A DNA stretch of 64,000 bases from Neoscytalidium dimidiatum. Its lineage: Eukaryota; Ascomycota; Dothideomycetes; Botryosphaeriales; Botryosphaeriaceae. The notes below the pieces were generated by a model, which was not told where the DNA came from, did not search any database, and saw only the letters and a list, made by a program, of their open reading frames with translations. Each line of letters starts with the position of its first letter. Within the stretch, counting starts at the first letter, position 1. This document shows, piece by piece, positions 1 to 12,110 of the stretch. The stretch covers positions 620,001 to 684,000 of the forward strand of contig CM074702.1 in assembly GCA_037367355.1 (NCBI GenBank), given 5' to 3'. The translations under genes were made by a program, and so were the position numbers.

Positions 1-1
1 C

Positions 2-3000
2 TTCAAAAATATCATCTTCCCGTTGATGAACTCTGATCAATTCGGAAGCGGCAAGGAACTGCGGGTGGAGAATCTGGAACCCGAAAGGATGGTGATCGGT
101 ATCCGAGCATTCCTAGCCGTCATGGCGGACTTGGAGAAAGGAGAGCAGCCTCCGTTTCCAATTTCTTTCGCAAATGACGACCTTTTGTATCCACTGGATT
201 CACCGCTGCAGCCTGTTAGCCCTAGGCCTTCGACAAGTATCCGACCAAAAGCAGTTACCGTCAAGGAGGAACGACTCTCGAGACCGGTGATGGTTGCGGA
301 CTTTCCAGAGATCGCGAAAGAATACTACAACAAATTTTGCAAGATCCTTGGCGAGATCACCATCATCTGCGATAACGCATTTGGAGGTCAGGCCGTTCTC
401 GACGAAAAATTCTCCACTCCAACTCCAAAGACGCCAATGGCGGAGGCCTTCAGTTTTGGAAGGAGGGACGACCATCTTACCCCCACGGATGCACGACAAG
501 GATTCTATGACCTGCTGCACGTTGCAGTCCAAGCGCTCCCTCGGTGTCTCTCACCGCACATCCACTTCAATCATCTAATTAATCTGTTGTGTACTGGTAC
601 GGCGCATGTTCAAAGTAGTATTGCAGCCTCATCAGCTCAATCTCTCAAATCAATCGCAAGGCAATCCCATGCGCAGCAAGTTACCATTGGCTTTGCAAGG
701 TTCATATTCAACTTCGAGGACCGTTATGCGACCATGTCTGATGGAGGAATGCTTGGTGCGGGACATATCGAGAGTACGTTGCGGCTTTATGTCGAATTGC
801 TTCAGATTTGGATTGATGAGATCAAACACCGGACTCAAAAATTTTCCGCCGAACCGACTGATAGCGAGAATCCGGATACACGCGGGGCGCAGTTAGGTCT
901 TACCGGCGTTGATGCACACGTGGATGAGATCGAGTCTCACGGTCTGTTCTTTCTCTGCTCCCCTTCTCGAAGAGTTCGAACTTTCGCAGTGACCGTCCTG
1001 CGACTGGTGACTGAATTCGACACCGCTCTTGGCAAGGAAAGCAGTCGGGTTATCCGAATCTTGGAAGGCAGCCCCCAGGTCGTCATCAGTGTCAATGACG
1101 AGAAACTGTCAGTCGCGGAGAGGAGTCGGTTACAACGAGGAATGCGGAAGAGCAATCTGCACAGCACTCTGGTTGAATTGTGCAGTAGCGAGGCCCCCTA
1201 CGATTCCACCCTCTGGTTCAAAATGTTTCCGAACCTCATCAAGGTCGCTTTCGAAATTTGTCCCTTTGCTGTTGCTCACACCAGAAACAATGTCCTTGGG
1301 CGACTATTTCAAATGCAGACAAACATCGAACTTCTAGCGCAAGCCCCACGCCTGTCGCCATATCCGTCCTATGAGATGACTGCCAACAAGACCCGGATGG
1401 TGACCTCACCGGAGATGACAATAGAGCAATGGAAGCTCTATCTCATATTCGCATGTACGACACTCACTACCGCTCGAGCTCAACAAGCCGCTCCTCAACA
1501 AGCTCCTTCGCATTCAAGAAAAGGCTCCAAATCTTCACAGAAAACCCCTCAAGCCAATAGAGTATATTCGGCCGATGTGCTTTTTGAGCGTGTTGCCGCT
1601 TTGCTGCAAGCGCCCAATCCTGCAATCAGGGAAGCTGCCGTCATGGGTTTAGGTTCTATCAACATGAACATCTATAGGACCCTCTTGGAGTCTCTACAGC
1701 CGCTTGTAGCAAAGTGTAACGATGATGCAAAGTCACGTCTGGCGACGCAGATGATGCAGACGTCAATGCATCAACGAACAGTCTCGGCTCCTCGGCGAGA
1801 TCGTACAATCGATTTCCTGAGGACGGAGATTACTCACGTCTATAAGCTCACTTCCCATTTCCTGGAAGCGCCGGAGATATATGGAGATGATTGGATTTTG
1901 AACAACCTTGTCACATTCACGAAAGACTTGCGTCTGTTCCTCAATGATCAGGAGGTTCAGAATGAATGGAGCTACAGCAAACTGAGGACACACTACTGCG
2001 GTGTCATGGAAGCCTTGTTTGAAGGAATCAACCGAACCAAGGATCCTATTCGCTGGATGCCATTCCAAGCCAGGAAGGCTGCCTTTGCGCTTATGGAAGA
2101 TTGGTGTGGTTACTCGCCCAACCAGTCCCAGGTCCGCCAGCGCGAAGACGCAATGCGGCGCTCAATTTTGGAACGTGAACCCGATCCTGGAAACAAAACT
2201 TATGCGAACGCTTCAATGGAAATCGAGAAGAAGGAATTGCGCACTGCAGCTTTGAGCGCCATGGCTACTCTCTGCGTAAGTTTGCAGACATTTGTTCTCA
2301 CGCTTTACTAATCACATGCGCAGGCTGGCCCGATTAGGATCCAAACAGAAAGCGGAGTGAATCTACAGTTCGACGTTAGGAGACTTATCACGTGGATTGA
2401 CTCTATCTTCGATACTCCTAGCGATAAATCTCACAGCATTGGCCGCCGCGCTCTTCGAAACTTGATCTTGCACAACAAAGACCATCCGTACCTACTCGAG
2501 CGTTCCATTGAGATGTGTTACCTGTGCAAGAGCTCAAAAGCATTGGAGAGCTATTTTGAAGTAGTCACTCAGGTCATGACTGAAAGGGAGGATTACGTCC
2601 TTCCGTTTTTCAAAGTTCTGGCGGCTGGTCTCTACGCCTTGGGCAACGAGAGTAACCAAATCCGGATGAAGTCTGCACGGATACTGCGGATACTCGAGGA
2701 ACGTCAACACAAAAACTCCAAGCTTCAAGATCTGGACATCAGTATTTCAGACAAGACCATTGCGGTCTACAAAGCAGCCCAATTTGAAATGTCTCGACGA
2801 TTGGCCAAGCAGCACTCCGAGCTCGCGTTCTTCGTCTTCTCTGAATTCTCCTACTACTTCAATCAGCTCAAGGCGGATCAGCAACGCAACTTGGTCGCAG
2901 CAATGCTCCCCTGGGTCCAAATCATTGAACTTCAAGTCGATCCGAATGGAGGTCCTACCGCAAATTCTTGGATGCTCCTGGTGAACCTGCTGGAAATTAC

Positions 3001-5834
3001 GATCAAGAATGGAACCATCCTTCACAACGAGATACAGGCTCTCTGGCAGGCATTGGCAAACGGGCCTCACGCCGGAAACGTTCAACTAGTCCTCGACTTC
3101 ATTATCTCGTTGTGCTCTGACAAGAGGGAGCAAAATTTTGTGGACTATGCAAAACAGATCGTTGTGTATCTTTCCAACACTCTTGCTGGTTCCAAGGTTG
3201 TAGAGTTCCTTTTACTCAAGATCACTCCAAGAGCAATGGCACCCGAGAAAAGGGAACCTATACAAGTACCGTCAGATTGTGCTCTTTTCCCATACGTCGC
3301 AGACGTCACCACTATCTTGGCTTCTGGTAGCAAGCAGGTAAGTAGTCTTCATCACGATTGTGACCAGCCATGTATGCTGACTTCGGTAGTCTGGGTTTTC
3401 CATGGGCCAGCTATGTCTCATCCTCTTGGTCGACCTCATGGTCTCACCGCTCTCTTTGAACAAAGAGAGTGTGCCTCTATTACTCCAGGCCGTACTGGTC
3501 TTGTGGGATCATTACACACCTGTGGTACAGGATCAGGCGCGGGAAATGCTCGTTCACCTCATTCACGAACTTGTCATCTCAAAGATCGACGTCGGCAACA
3601 CATTTCCGGATAAAGAGTATATCGAAGACTTCATTGAGTCGATCCGGCAGCACAGCCCCAAGGTCGTGTGGTCTTATGACGACGCTAATGGGAAAATGGA
3701 AGAGGATTCCGATTCTCGGGTCCCCGAAGCAATGCAACACGTTGCGACAGAGGTTGTCAAGATTTTCTCCATAACCCATCCGGGTATAAGAGAAGAATGG
3801 GGTAAAATGACACTCAACTGGGCAACGAATTGCCCTGTGAGGCACCTCGCCTGCCGTTCTTTCCAGCTTTTCCGCTGTATTCTGAGTTCGCTTGACCAAA
3901 ATATGCTCGGAGACATGCTCGCAAGACTTTCGAACACGATCTCAGACGAGGACGACGAGATAATCACATTTTCCATGGAAATCCTCACGACCTTAAAGAC
4001 TGTTATCGAAGCTCTGGACAACGCCGATCTCATCCAGTATCCGCAGTTGTTCTGGACAGCCTGTGCATGTTTGCAGACTGTCCATGAAGCTGAGTTTGCG
4101 GAGAGCTTAGCTATGTTGGACAGACTCCTCGACAAACTCGATCTCGCTGATCCGGCTGTTTTAAAACTACTTCGAGAAAGCTATCCTGCGCAGTGGGAGG
4201 GCTCGTTTGACGGCCTGGCTGAGTTGGTGTACAAAGGAGTCAAGTCCAGTACCTGCTACGATCGGACATTGAAGATTTTGGAGAAACTCGCCGCACTCCC
4301 ATCGAGTGACTTAATTGGCCCGGACAATGTACTGCTCTTCACTGTCCTGGCGAACCTACCGCGCTACCTACGAGTCTTCGACAAAGACGTCAAGGATCCT
4401 TTGGCTTTGGCATCGGCCGACAACGTGGCCAATACAGCGGAGTGCAAGGGCTACAAGGATGTTGCGGAAGCACTCCGCTCCCTTGTCGTGATGAGATATC
4501 GCACGGACAACGATTTTCTCACCCAAATAGTAGCGGCTATCCGCACGTCATTCTTTCCCGATCAAGACTTCAAAACGCTCGTGTTCCTTATGGGGCTTCT
4601 TCTCAACAAACATCCATGGATCAAGATCAAGACAATGCAGCTGCTTTGTGTTGTAATTCCAGATGTTGATATGAAGAAGCCCGAGGTGACTTCCAAAGGC
4701 TCGGATCTCATATCGCCCCTCCTTCGGTTGCTGCAGACAGAATTTTGCCTACAGGCTCTTCAAGTGCTAGACAATATCCTCACAATTCCTCTGACTGGGG
4801 CATCCACACCCTTGGATCGACACCACTTGCGAATGAGTATGGCGGGCTCCCACTCGAGCAGGGCATTCCGTAAAGAATTCGAGCGTACGCAAAGCTTGTA
4901 CGGAATTCCTGAAGAGACTGGATGGTCAGTGCCCATGCCTGCGGTTCACTCGATCATGACGAGACACAACGTCCATGCCGTTTTCTACTCGACGGTTGCA
5001 ACGGAAACAGCTACAGCAGAAGTGTCGACGCCGAAGATCGAGTTCAGAGCGGAGGAATACCCGCCCTCGTTTTCCGGATCATACTTCCCCCATGACGATA
5101 GGACGGCAACAATGACTTCCGACGCTACAAGGGGAGATGGGCATATCGGAGACCTTGTCATGACCCTGGATAGCCTGGACGACTTCTTTGAGGAAGACGA
5201 CGAGGACTTTGGCACCGACGGCCACATGCCAAGTCCGAGCATAAGCCGCTTCCAGAACGGTGGCTTGCAGGTCCGTGAAAACCTTTACGACCAGCAGACG
5301 GCGCCGCTCCTTCACAAATCCCTCACGCGCAATGCCAGCGTCAGTTCATTCCAGACTGGGTTTGCAGACATGAAGATCACGCCGACCCGGGATCCTGGTG
5401 TCATGACGCCGACAGCCTTTACCTCACCTGTAGCAGGTTCAGGGCAAGCGCCTACTTTACCCGTACCTCGCCCCGGCATGCATTCACGTTCAGTGACATC
5501 ACCGTCTCTCAACCAACAGCGCACGCCTCCAGGGCCCGGGCCGGGACCAGTCATCGACGAGTACGATGAGATGATATCCGACGACGATCTTACTCTTAGT
5601 CGAGCGCCGAGCTCAGGGGAGGTCAGATCGAACCACTCATTCGACCACCAGACGCGGGGTCCATTTGCCAACACCAGGGCAGGGATCAGGTCGCACATGA
5701 GGCGGCTGACCGGCGGCGGCGAAAAGGATAAAGAGAAGTCGAGAGATGCCATTCGCGCGGCGCTGCAAAGGAGTCCGCAGGTCCCCAGAGTGCCTGACGT
5801 CTACCTCCAAAACCCTAAGTCAGCGGATCCTTGA
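2..5834 (+). CDS. Cell morphogenesis protein PAG1/MOR2/Tao3 (Furry family), 5' partial
   Basis: This is the carboxyl 1,909 residues of a very large HEAT/armadillo-like scaffold of the Furry family. In yeasts it works with NDR/LATS kinases (RAM/MOR pathway) in polarised growth and cell separation. Exons are 2-2275, 2324-3337 and 3390-5834; the introns of 48 and 52 bases have gtaag donors, and the first has a ctaat branch site. The frame is open to the left edge, so the amino end lies outside the window. The early segment with ERMVIGIRAFLAVMADLEKG is characteristic of the family. The last 250 residues or so are acidic, Ser/Pro-rich and probably disordered, ending in a basic stretch (KDKEKSRDAIRAALQRSPQ). 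Family members usually exceed 2,200 residues, consistent with a missing start. Family recognition is from remembered homologues, not from a search. Confidence 0.9.
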
Positions 5835-7016
5835 TATAGGCGTTTTTATTGTTTTACGTTTCCGGCTCTTTGGCCACAAGTTCTCTTCCTCGGATGGAAA
5901 TTTTCAGCAGCACTGGGTGGCGTGGTTGGTTGGTTGGGAGATCCGGACCGGCGCATCGTCATCGTCATCAGCATATCGCTCATTTTGCACAAGTTTGGAC
6001 CTTTTGTTTATTATCCCGTCTGTTTCTTTCATGTCTCAAGGATTACGATTGCGTCTCTTTTCACCAACTAAAAATTGTGAGTGTAATGCTGGCATAGAGA
6101 CGACCTGGCATCAGTTTGGCGTTCCATTCTGTTTCCCTTCCTGCACTAGTTATACCACCGTTCGCTTTAATTTGCTGTTTGCATGCTTTTTACTCGGAGC
6201 GAGCTGGATAAAGGGAGGCGTAAATATTCGGAAACTCAAAGTAGTAGTGTCTTCTGCCAGGGTCGAGATTATTAATACGTCTTTCCTGCAGCTTTGTGTG
6301 GAGGGATTGATGTCGTTCGAGGGTTTGTTGGTATTGCTGTTTGCGCACGTAGTGATGACAGACCAGGAGGGATTGGATGGATTTATTTTTTATGTGTTGG
6401 CGATGGAATGGCTGGAATGAGAATGGAGTTAGGGTGAGACGGTGCGAAGGCTGTATGCCCTTGCAAGCACTGGGAGGCATCTTTCTGGGCTAGGAGATAG
6501 CCATGGACTAGGCACAGAAAAAAGATGCATATGTTGCGTTGCAGATCTCACTTTTTCTATGCAGGGGTTTGTCTGGTGAAGGCGTTCTGCTGATGAGGCG
6601 GATACAGGGCTGTTGATCGGCATAGATGTTGCCCCAGGTTCCTGGCGGATGCGGGCGGATGAGCGGCAACGACTAAGACGGCAGCCGTTGGATGGTCATC
6701 GCGCGAGGCGGGCTGGCTGAGGCGTTGGCGGCATGCGTGTCGCAAGCTCATATAGCGCACGGCCCTTCTGGCTGTGCTCTTCTTGGCCCTCTCCCCGGCT
6801 TTCCGCAGCAAAAGCCACCTCGATGGGCCAGAGCTTTTGCCCTGCCCTGCCTTGCTCTGCCCTTCCTCACGGACGCCGACGACATCACACCTCAACAACC
6901 AAGCCACACGCGCGCGCGCATACACGCATCGAACCCACCACACCTCATCTCCCCCATCTTCTCACGCACCCCTCTTTCCTCCTCTTTTCCCTCTGCCTAT
7001 AGCATAGCAGCCCGCC
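5835..7016. other. Intergenic: PAG1 3' region and TVP15-like promoter
   Basis: No convincing gene. The first 600 bases are T-rich and look like trailer sequence. From about 6,700 the DNA becomes C/CA-rich with alternating CG runs (around 6,908-6,925) and then CT-rich tracts just before the ATG at 7017, typical of a fungal promoter and leader. Open frames here have no recognisable similarity. Confidence 0.6.
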
Positions 7017-7900
7017 ATGGACTTCTCAGACATCTTGTAAGCTGGCCTCGTTCCCGTCTCTCGCGCGTGCGCACAAGAGCTCTACGTAGCTCCAGGCAGA
7101 CGCCAAAACGCATTGTCTCTGCGCATGCGCGCGCGCACATACACACACGCGCAGCCCTTTCCGTCGTTTGCCAGGAAGCTTCGTAATGGACGATGCTAAC
7201 CAATCGCTTGTTGTTTACAGCCGCATGGTCAACCTCGCCGTCGGCGTCTTCATGGTGCTCGGCGGCATCGCGCAGTTCTTCCCCATCGGCCTGTAAGACA
7301 GCTCCCCCTTCTCCGTCCTCCTCCTGCCCCCCATCGACGGGCAGCATGCTCCGCGCGCATGCTCCGTTAGCGTAGCTCCAAGCGCCTGCTAGAAGGCGAG
7401 GGAGATTACTGTTGTGACAAGAGCGCCGCGCGGAGATCGTCTGCGCGGTACCCGGAGCTGGGGAGCAATTCCATGCACATAGACATTCGGATTGCTGACG
7501 TGCGGATGATTCTTTATTGGAATGCAGGAAGGAAGTCATCATCGGCGTCTACCTGATCCTCTTCGGCGCCGCGACGGCCGGCCTGGAGTTCCAGATCCCG
7601 CCGCCCGTCGCCAAGTATGCCTCGTTCATGTTCTCGTTCCTGGGACGCGGTGTCTGTAAGTTCTTTCCACTTTGGCTTTCTGCATTGGTAATTTTTTTTT
7701 TCTTTTTTTACTAATTATGGCTTGCAGTTTACGTCTTCATCGGAACCGTGATCCTCGCCGACCGCTGGTTCCAGTACGTCCCTGGCACGATTATCGGTAT
7801 TGTCGGTATTGCGTACATCGTTCTGGAGTACATCCCGTCCATTGAGCCCCCGGCGAATATGAGGGATGCCGACGCCGGTTGGGGCGCCGAGCAGGTCTAA
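7017..7900 (+). CDS. Tvp15-like Golgi membrane protein (COPI-associated family)
   Basis: Four exons, 7017-7036, 7221-7292, 7528-7655 and 7728-7900, join in frame to give 130 residues. All donors are gtaag. The product starts MDFSDIFRMVNLAVGVFMVL and carries about four hydrophobic segments separated by short loops, including GGIAQFFPIG and the segment around FSFLGRGVFYVFIGTVILAD, with a polar tail ending GWGAEQV. This matches the COPI-associated/Tvp15 family of small tetraspanning Golgi proteins that travel in Tlg2-type vesicles in yeast. The 20-base first exon followed by a 184-base intron makes the gene easy to miss, because no single frame exceeds about 65 codons. The family call rests on pattern recognition; role in vesicle traffic is inferred from yeast. 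Confidence 0.82.
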
Positions 7901-8533
7901 GCGACGGTCTCTGCGTCTTGGGAAAATATAAGCTGGCCGGGCTGAAGCTGAATTGCCGCTGAGGGAGAGCAGCACGTCGCAAATTGGTACGAACTCTACG
8001 GATGCGACGTGTTCGAGCTTCTCTTATGCGTGAAGGAAGAAGCACAGAAGACGATGCCATGTAACCAAATGATGATACAGAAATGCGCACGTCGGGGAGA
8101 TGGGTTGGATTGGATTGGATTGGATGGATGGACGAAGCGAGACTCTTCCCGTTGGAAAGGGCGAAGCTCGATATAAGGTGGAGTTTGTGTCTGCCCGAGC
8201 GCTGTACATCACATCATTCATCTTTTTTTTTTCGTACTTTTTTTTGTGTCTCTGCCCTTCCTCTTTTCGCCCCTTGTTTTCTGCTACGGATTCTCTCGCG
8301 CCCTTATTGCTTGCGGAGTTGATGTGGAGAATGGGAGATTGGAGTGAGAGTTGAGGAGTTTTCTTTTCTTCATTCATCTCGGTTCTTTGATCATGTATGT
8401 GGGAAAGACTCGTCCTTCTATGCCACGGCTATGTGTGAGAATATGGGAATGCTACATGATGTGCTGATGTTGCTCGCTCGGGTTGTCCGCCATGTTTTCT
8501 AGGTTTGATACACTAGCTCCTTGTGCCTTGAAA
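7901..8533. other. Intergenic: TVP15-like 3' region
   Basis: No gene seen. The stretch contains a short pentamer array (see 8107-8130) and long T runs near 8,221-8,250, consistent with trailer and polyadenylation sequence of the upstream gene. Confidence 0.5.
8107..8130. repeat. GGATT pentamer microsatellite
   Basis: Three and a half copies of GGATT followed by GGATGGATGG, in the 3' region of the Tvp15-like gene. Simple sequence only. Confidence 0.85.
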
Positions 8534-9085
8534 TTATGAGCATGGCCTATCTGAAGAGGTAAGGCCAGTCTCTTGCAACGTCCCATCTCTACTCTGCCTC
8601 GTTCTGGCAAGCTTTCCGATGCACGATCTTGCGAATCTCACATATGCACCGTAGTGCCGATGATCTGCCGCCCCGCTCTCAACTCGATGTGATTGGTGGC
8701 CACGCAATACACCGTCCAGGGTATCGGGGACCTCACACTGCGACATGGAACCCCAAGGAGCTGACAGTATGATGGCATTCAAGAGCTCTGTCACAAGACG
8801 AGATAGCTGTAAGATTGAGTAGCATTCGTTCAACTCCTACACATCTTCGGCGGCGCCCACAGGACGGGCCTTACGATCAACAGTCTAAGCTACGGCTTCC
8901 AAAACCATTACTTGCGGAACTCTATATACCAGTTTCCCACTCCTTTTCCTGCTAGTAATGACAATTTCACCACCTCTCCCACTCTTCATTAACACCGAAT
9001 GAAGGGCCTCCCCGTGGCTAAGTCGGTCACTTTCTAAAAGGCAGCATCTGAAACCCATTTCTACGCAGTTCAAAGCTCTACTCAA
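8534..9085 (-). pseudogene. Possible decayed coding frame, unrecognised
   Basis: One reading frame stays open from about 9085 down to 8534 except for two TAG codons near 8890 and 8840. The conceptual pieces begin SRALNCVEMGFRCCLLESDR and continue ELNECYSILQLSRLVTELL. I recognise no family. It lies downstream of the decayed glucan synthase on the same strand, so it may be another inactivated gene, or a chance open stretch. Compositionally it is not obviously coding. Confidence 0.2.
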
Positions 9086-9213
9086 AGGTATCTCTATGTT
9101 CTCTAATATGTTGAGCCTTGAGTCTTTCCCGTCTCCGGTCTTTTTTTTTTTTTTTTGCCTTCATCTCCTACAAGTCCAACGATGAAAAGAGCAGCAAGAC
9201 CACATACTTCAAC

Positions 9214-9246
9214 CCCATCATCACCATCATCATCATCATCATCGTC
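9214..9246. repeat. ATC trinucleotide microsatellite
   Basis: An imperfect run of ATC repeats next to a long poly-T tract (around 9,140-9,155), downstream of the glucan synthase remnant. Confidence 0.8.
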
Positions 9247-9399
9247 ACGACTTCCCTAACCGCTCCCTCCTCACCACCCACAACCAACCCCACCCACCAA
9301 CCAACCACCCAGAACAGCGCCAAACTCGGAAACATCCTCCCGACAAACTCCACCGCCACCATACCCCGCCAGCCACGCCCTCCCGACCGCAGTCCCCAC

Positions 9400-12110
9400 C
9401 GCGCGCGCGACCTCGCCAGTGACTGTAGCCGAACGTTGTCTAGCTCCTCGCCGTGGTGTTGTAACCGAAACCATTCCTTCTCGCTCCTGTATATGAAGTC
9501 CGCAATACAGGTGTGCTCTAATGAGAACTCAGGGTTGTTTTCGGACATGAGCAGCTGTGCGAACTTTGCTCGGTAATCGCCGTCAGCATCAGTAAATACT
9601 GGCGGGCAATCCTGGAGCGCGAAATCCTCACGACTGCTCACGACGGCATCGAAGCTCAGCAGGGGGGGATCCGGTCTCTTCAAATGTCCCAAAAATCCCT
9701 GCTCCGGCGGCATGGACAAGAGCTTCTGCTTCTCGCCCAACAGCACATCACCATACGCACCCGAATCCCGCCCGGACGGAACCAAATCCTCCTCTTCCGC
9801 CTCACCGCACACGTTCTGCACAGCGGTCGTCTCCCCAATCCCCGCCTCTTCATCCCACACCTTCCTTCTCCTGCCGCTCCGTGTGCATCCTCATGACCCT
9901 CCCTTGCAACTGCGGATCGTCATGGCAATTGTGGAAGTCCGAGCGGAGAATGGGTACGTTGTGTCTCCCAGGCAGGGGACGACCCAGATGAGGTCTCGGT
10001 GCTGGAGGACCTGCGATGCGAGGCTGGCCATCACACCGAGCCCGGCGATGCGGACGTGGATGTCCCGATCATCGATAGAGTATTCGAGGGTGGTCATCAG
10101 GACGCGTCGTCGAGGCAGTAGAGCACGGGATTCCTGGAGGGGGGCGTACAAGTAATGCTCTCTGGAGAAGAAAGCTTTCAGAGGGGAGAAGAGATCGCGC
10201 ATGCGACGAGTTGTGCTGTAAGTGTTCAATCCAACCTGTTCGATAGAATGGAATTCTTTCTTGTAAGCCCAAACCGCAACAGAGGCAGTCAATACAGGGA
10301 AGAGCGCGAGAAAGAAAAACAGCAATCGCTGAGCGCTGGCGGAACCAGCGGGAACCATGTGATAAGTATAGTTCCCATCATGGACGACAAGCTGCCATCC
10401 CAATTACGGCATACCCGGGCGGGCCGTGATGTTTAACGCCTTGGGCGCTAGGCTATCTGTCGGAAAGAGGTCCCGGACGCCGTCCCCGTCGACATCGCCG
10501 AACTGCATGCTTTTGTCGCGCTGTCCATCCGGGTTGATGCCCCACACATTGACCGTAGCTTGGACGGGCCACTCCGCCGACAAGTTGAACGTCCAGATGC
10601 CCGCATAACTGAGCTTCATGGCGCTATCCACCATGTCATTGAGTCCGAACTCATTGAAGGTCCCCTCGGGAAAGGCGTGCGGCTACCTCCTTTCCATCTG
10701 CTCCTCTTCCAGGTCTGCATGTTGTACGTGCTCTCCCTCCCACACCTGCTTCGCCGTCGCCGTCCACGATTGCTCGCCCAGCACAAAGGTCCCAGACGCG
10801 CTGGCGTTGTAGTCCAGCCACCTGCTCCAGCTCGAGTCCCAGTTGCGGCTATACCGAAACCTGTCCGCGACAGACGCACGTAGCTTCAGGACCAGCTGCC
10901 CTTTGTCCCCGTCTCTCTGCAAGATTCCTCGCTTGTAGTTCGCCCGCCGCGGAAAGACTATCGGGTTGTCCGCCTCCCCAATGCGGAACATCAAGAGATC
11001 GACGGCGTCGGTGAAGGCGCCTCCATTCTCGGTGCTAGCATTGCGCACCGTCACCGTGTGGAACCCGTGCGCGAAGTGCTCGAGCTGTGCCGAGAAGGTC
11101 CAGACGCCTGGCGGCGCTGCGGCGATGGGAATATCCTTCGTACGCCCCTTGCGTGCCGGCGATGACGGGACGACACGAGATGCTCGCTGGGCTGATCGGT
11201 GCGGTGGAGCCGTCGGCTGTGGTGGACTTCACTACAAAGCTGTGCGCTACCGAGGCGCAGCTCATCGGCGTGGGGAAGTGGATTTCGAGAGGGAGGGTCT
11301 GGTGTTGGTCCGGCGGCACTGTTGCGAGGATCCGCTCGTCGTGATGAGGGAGGAACTTGGTGGTTTTGGGGCGTGGCGGCGCGAAGTTGTCGCTGGGCAC
11401 GAAGGCTTTGAATCCCCACTCGGAAAGCGTGATGTTGGATAAGCAGCCATTGTGGCTGGTGGAAGCCTCGAGCACGTACTCGTCGTACGGATGGAACAGG
11501 TTCTTGACATGAGTTCCAGGCAGAAAGGGCGAGAACAATGCGGCGGTCTTGTTGTGGCAATCGAACTTGAACTCGGTCGGAGCGCGGTCGTTGATGAAGA
11601 CCATCCAGACGCCCTGGTTTCCCATTCCGGTTCCGCCAAAGCCTTGAAATTCTTTCAACACCCCGCGGTGCACGCCGATGATTCCCCTTGGATTGCTCAG
11701 CTGGTGAGCAGGCAGAAACACGTCATGCGTCTGATTCGACATTCTTTCCGGTAAGAAGCCATTGTTCAATGCCGGATACCGCTCGTGGAGCTCGTACATG
11801 CGCTTTAGTACGTTCCGCAGCCGAGGTGCGAGATTCTTCTGGTCCAAGCTGATAGTGTTGTCATAGCAGCCAGTGCGCGCTCTATCAAAGGGCATATCAG
11901 CGTACATATCGTGATCGAGGCTGTAGCAGCTGTGTGTCTGCCATGCCTGTGATGATCTCATAGGCGCACGACCTTAAACGTAGTCTTCAGAGAAGCTGTC
12001 GAGAATGTAGGTGTCCTGCTCCAGTCCTGTAGCCGGTCTTGCACAGAGCCAAATTTAGAGAGCTGTTGTTCGTAGCTTGCGCGTTCGGTCGTAATTGAGA
12101 CGTCGCCATA
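9400..12110 (-). pseudogene. Alpha-1,3-glucan synthase (Ags/Mok type) pseudogene
   Basis: Remnant of a cell-wall alpha-1,3-glucan synthase, normally a roughly 2,400-residue membrane protein with an extracellular amylase-like domain, a GT5 synthase domain and a multi-spanning tail. Reading 5' to 3' on the minus strand: the end of the amylase-like part (SSQAWQTHSCYSLDHDMY, then LPGTHVKNLFHPYDEYVLEA), the beta-rich region (WTFSAQLEHFAHGFHTVTV, FMFRIG-like DLLMFRIG, NPIVFPRRANY), the single membrane helix (LLFFFLALFPVLTASVAVWA), the very beginning of GT5 (VLMTTLEYSIDD, IAGLGVMAS, DLIWVVP), then a jump to the linker after GT5 (FTDADGDYRAKFAQLL, CIADFIYRSEKEWF). Breaks: frameshifts near 11960 and 11130, and in-frame stops at 10683-10685 (TAG), 10404-10406 (TAA) and 9891-9893 (TGA). 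Most of GT5 and the whole carboxyl membrane region are missing. A plausible splice acceptor survives at 12111-12112; sequence upstream of it is unrelated. It cannot encode a working enzyme. Confidence 0.85.
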
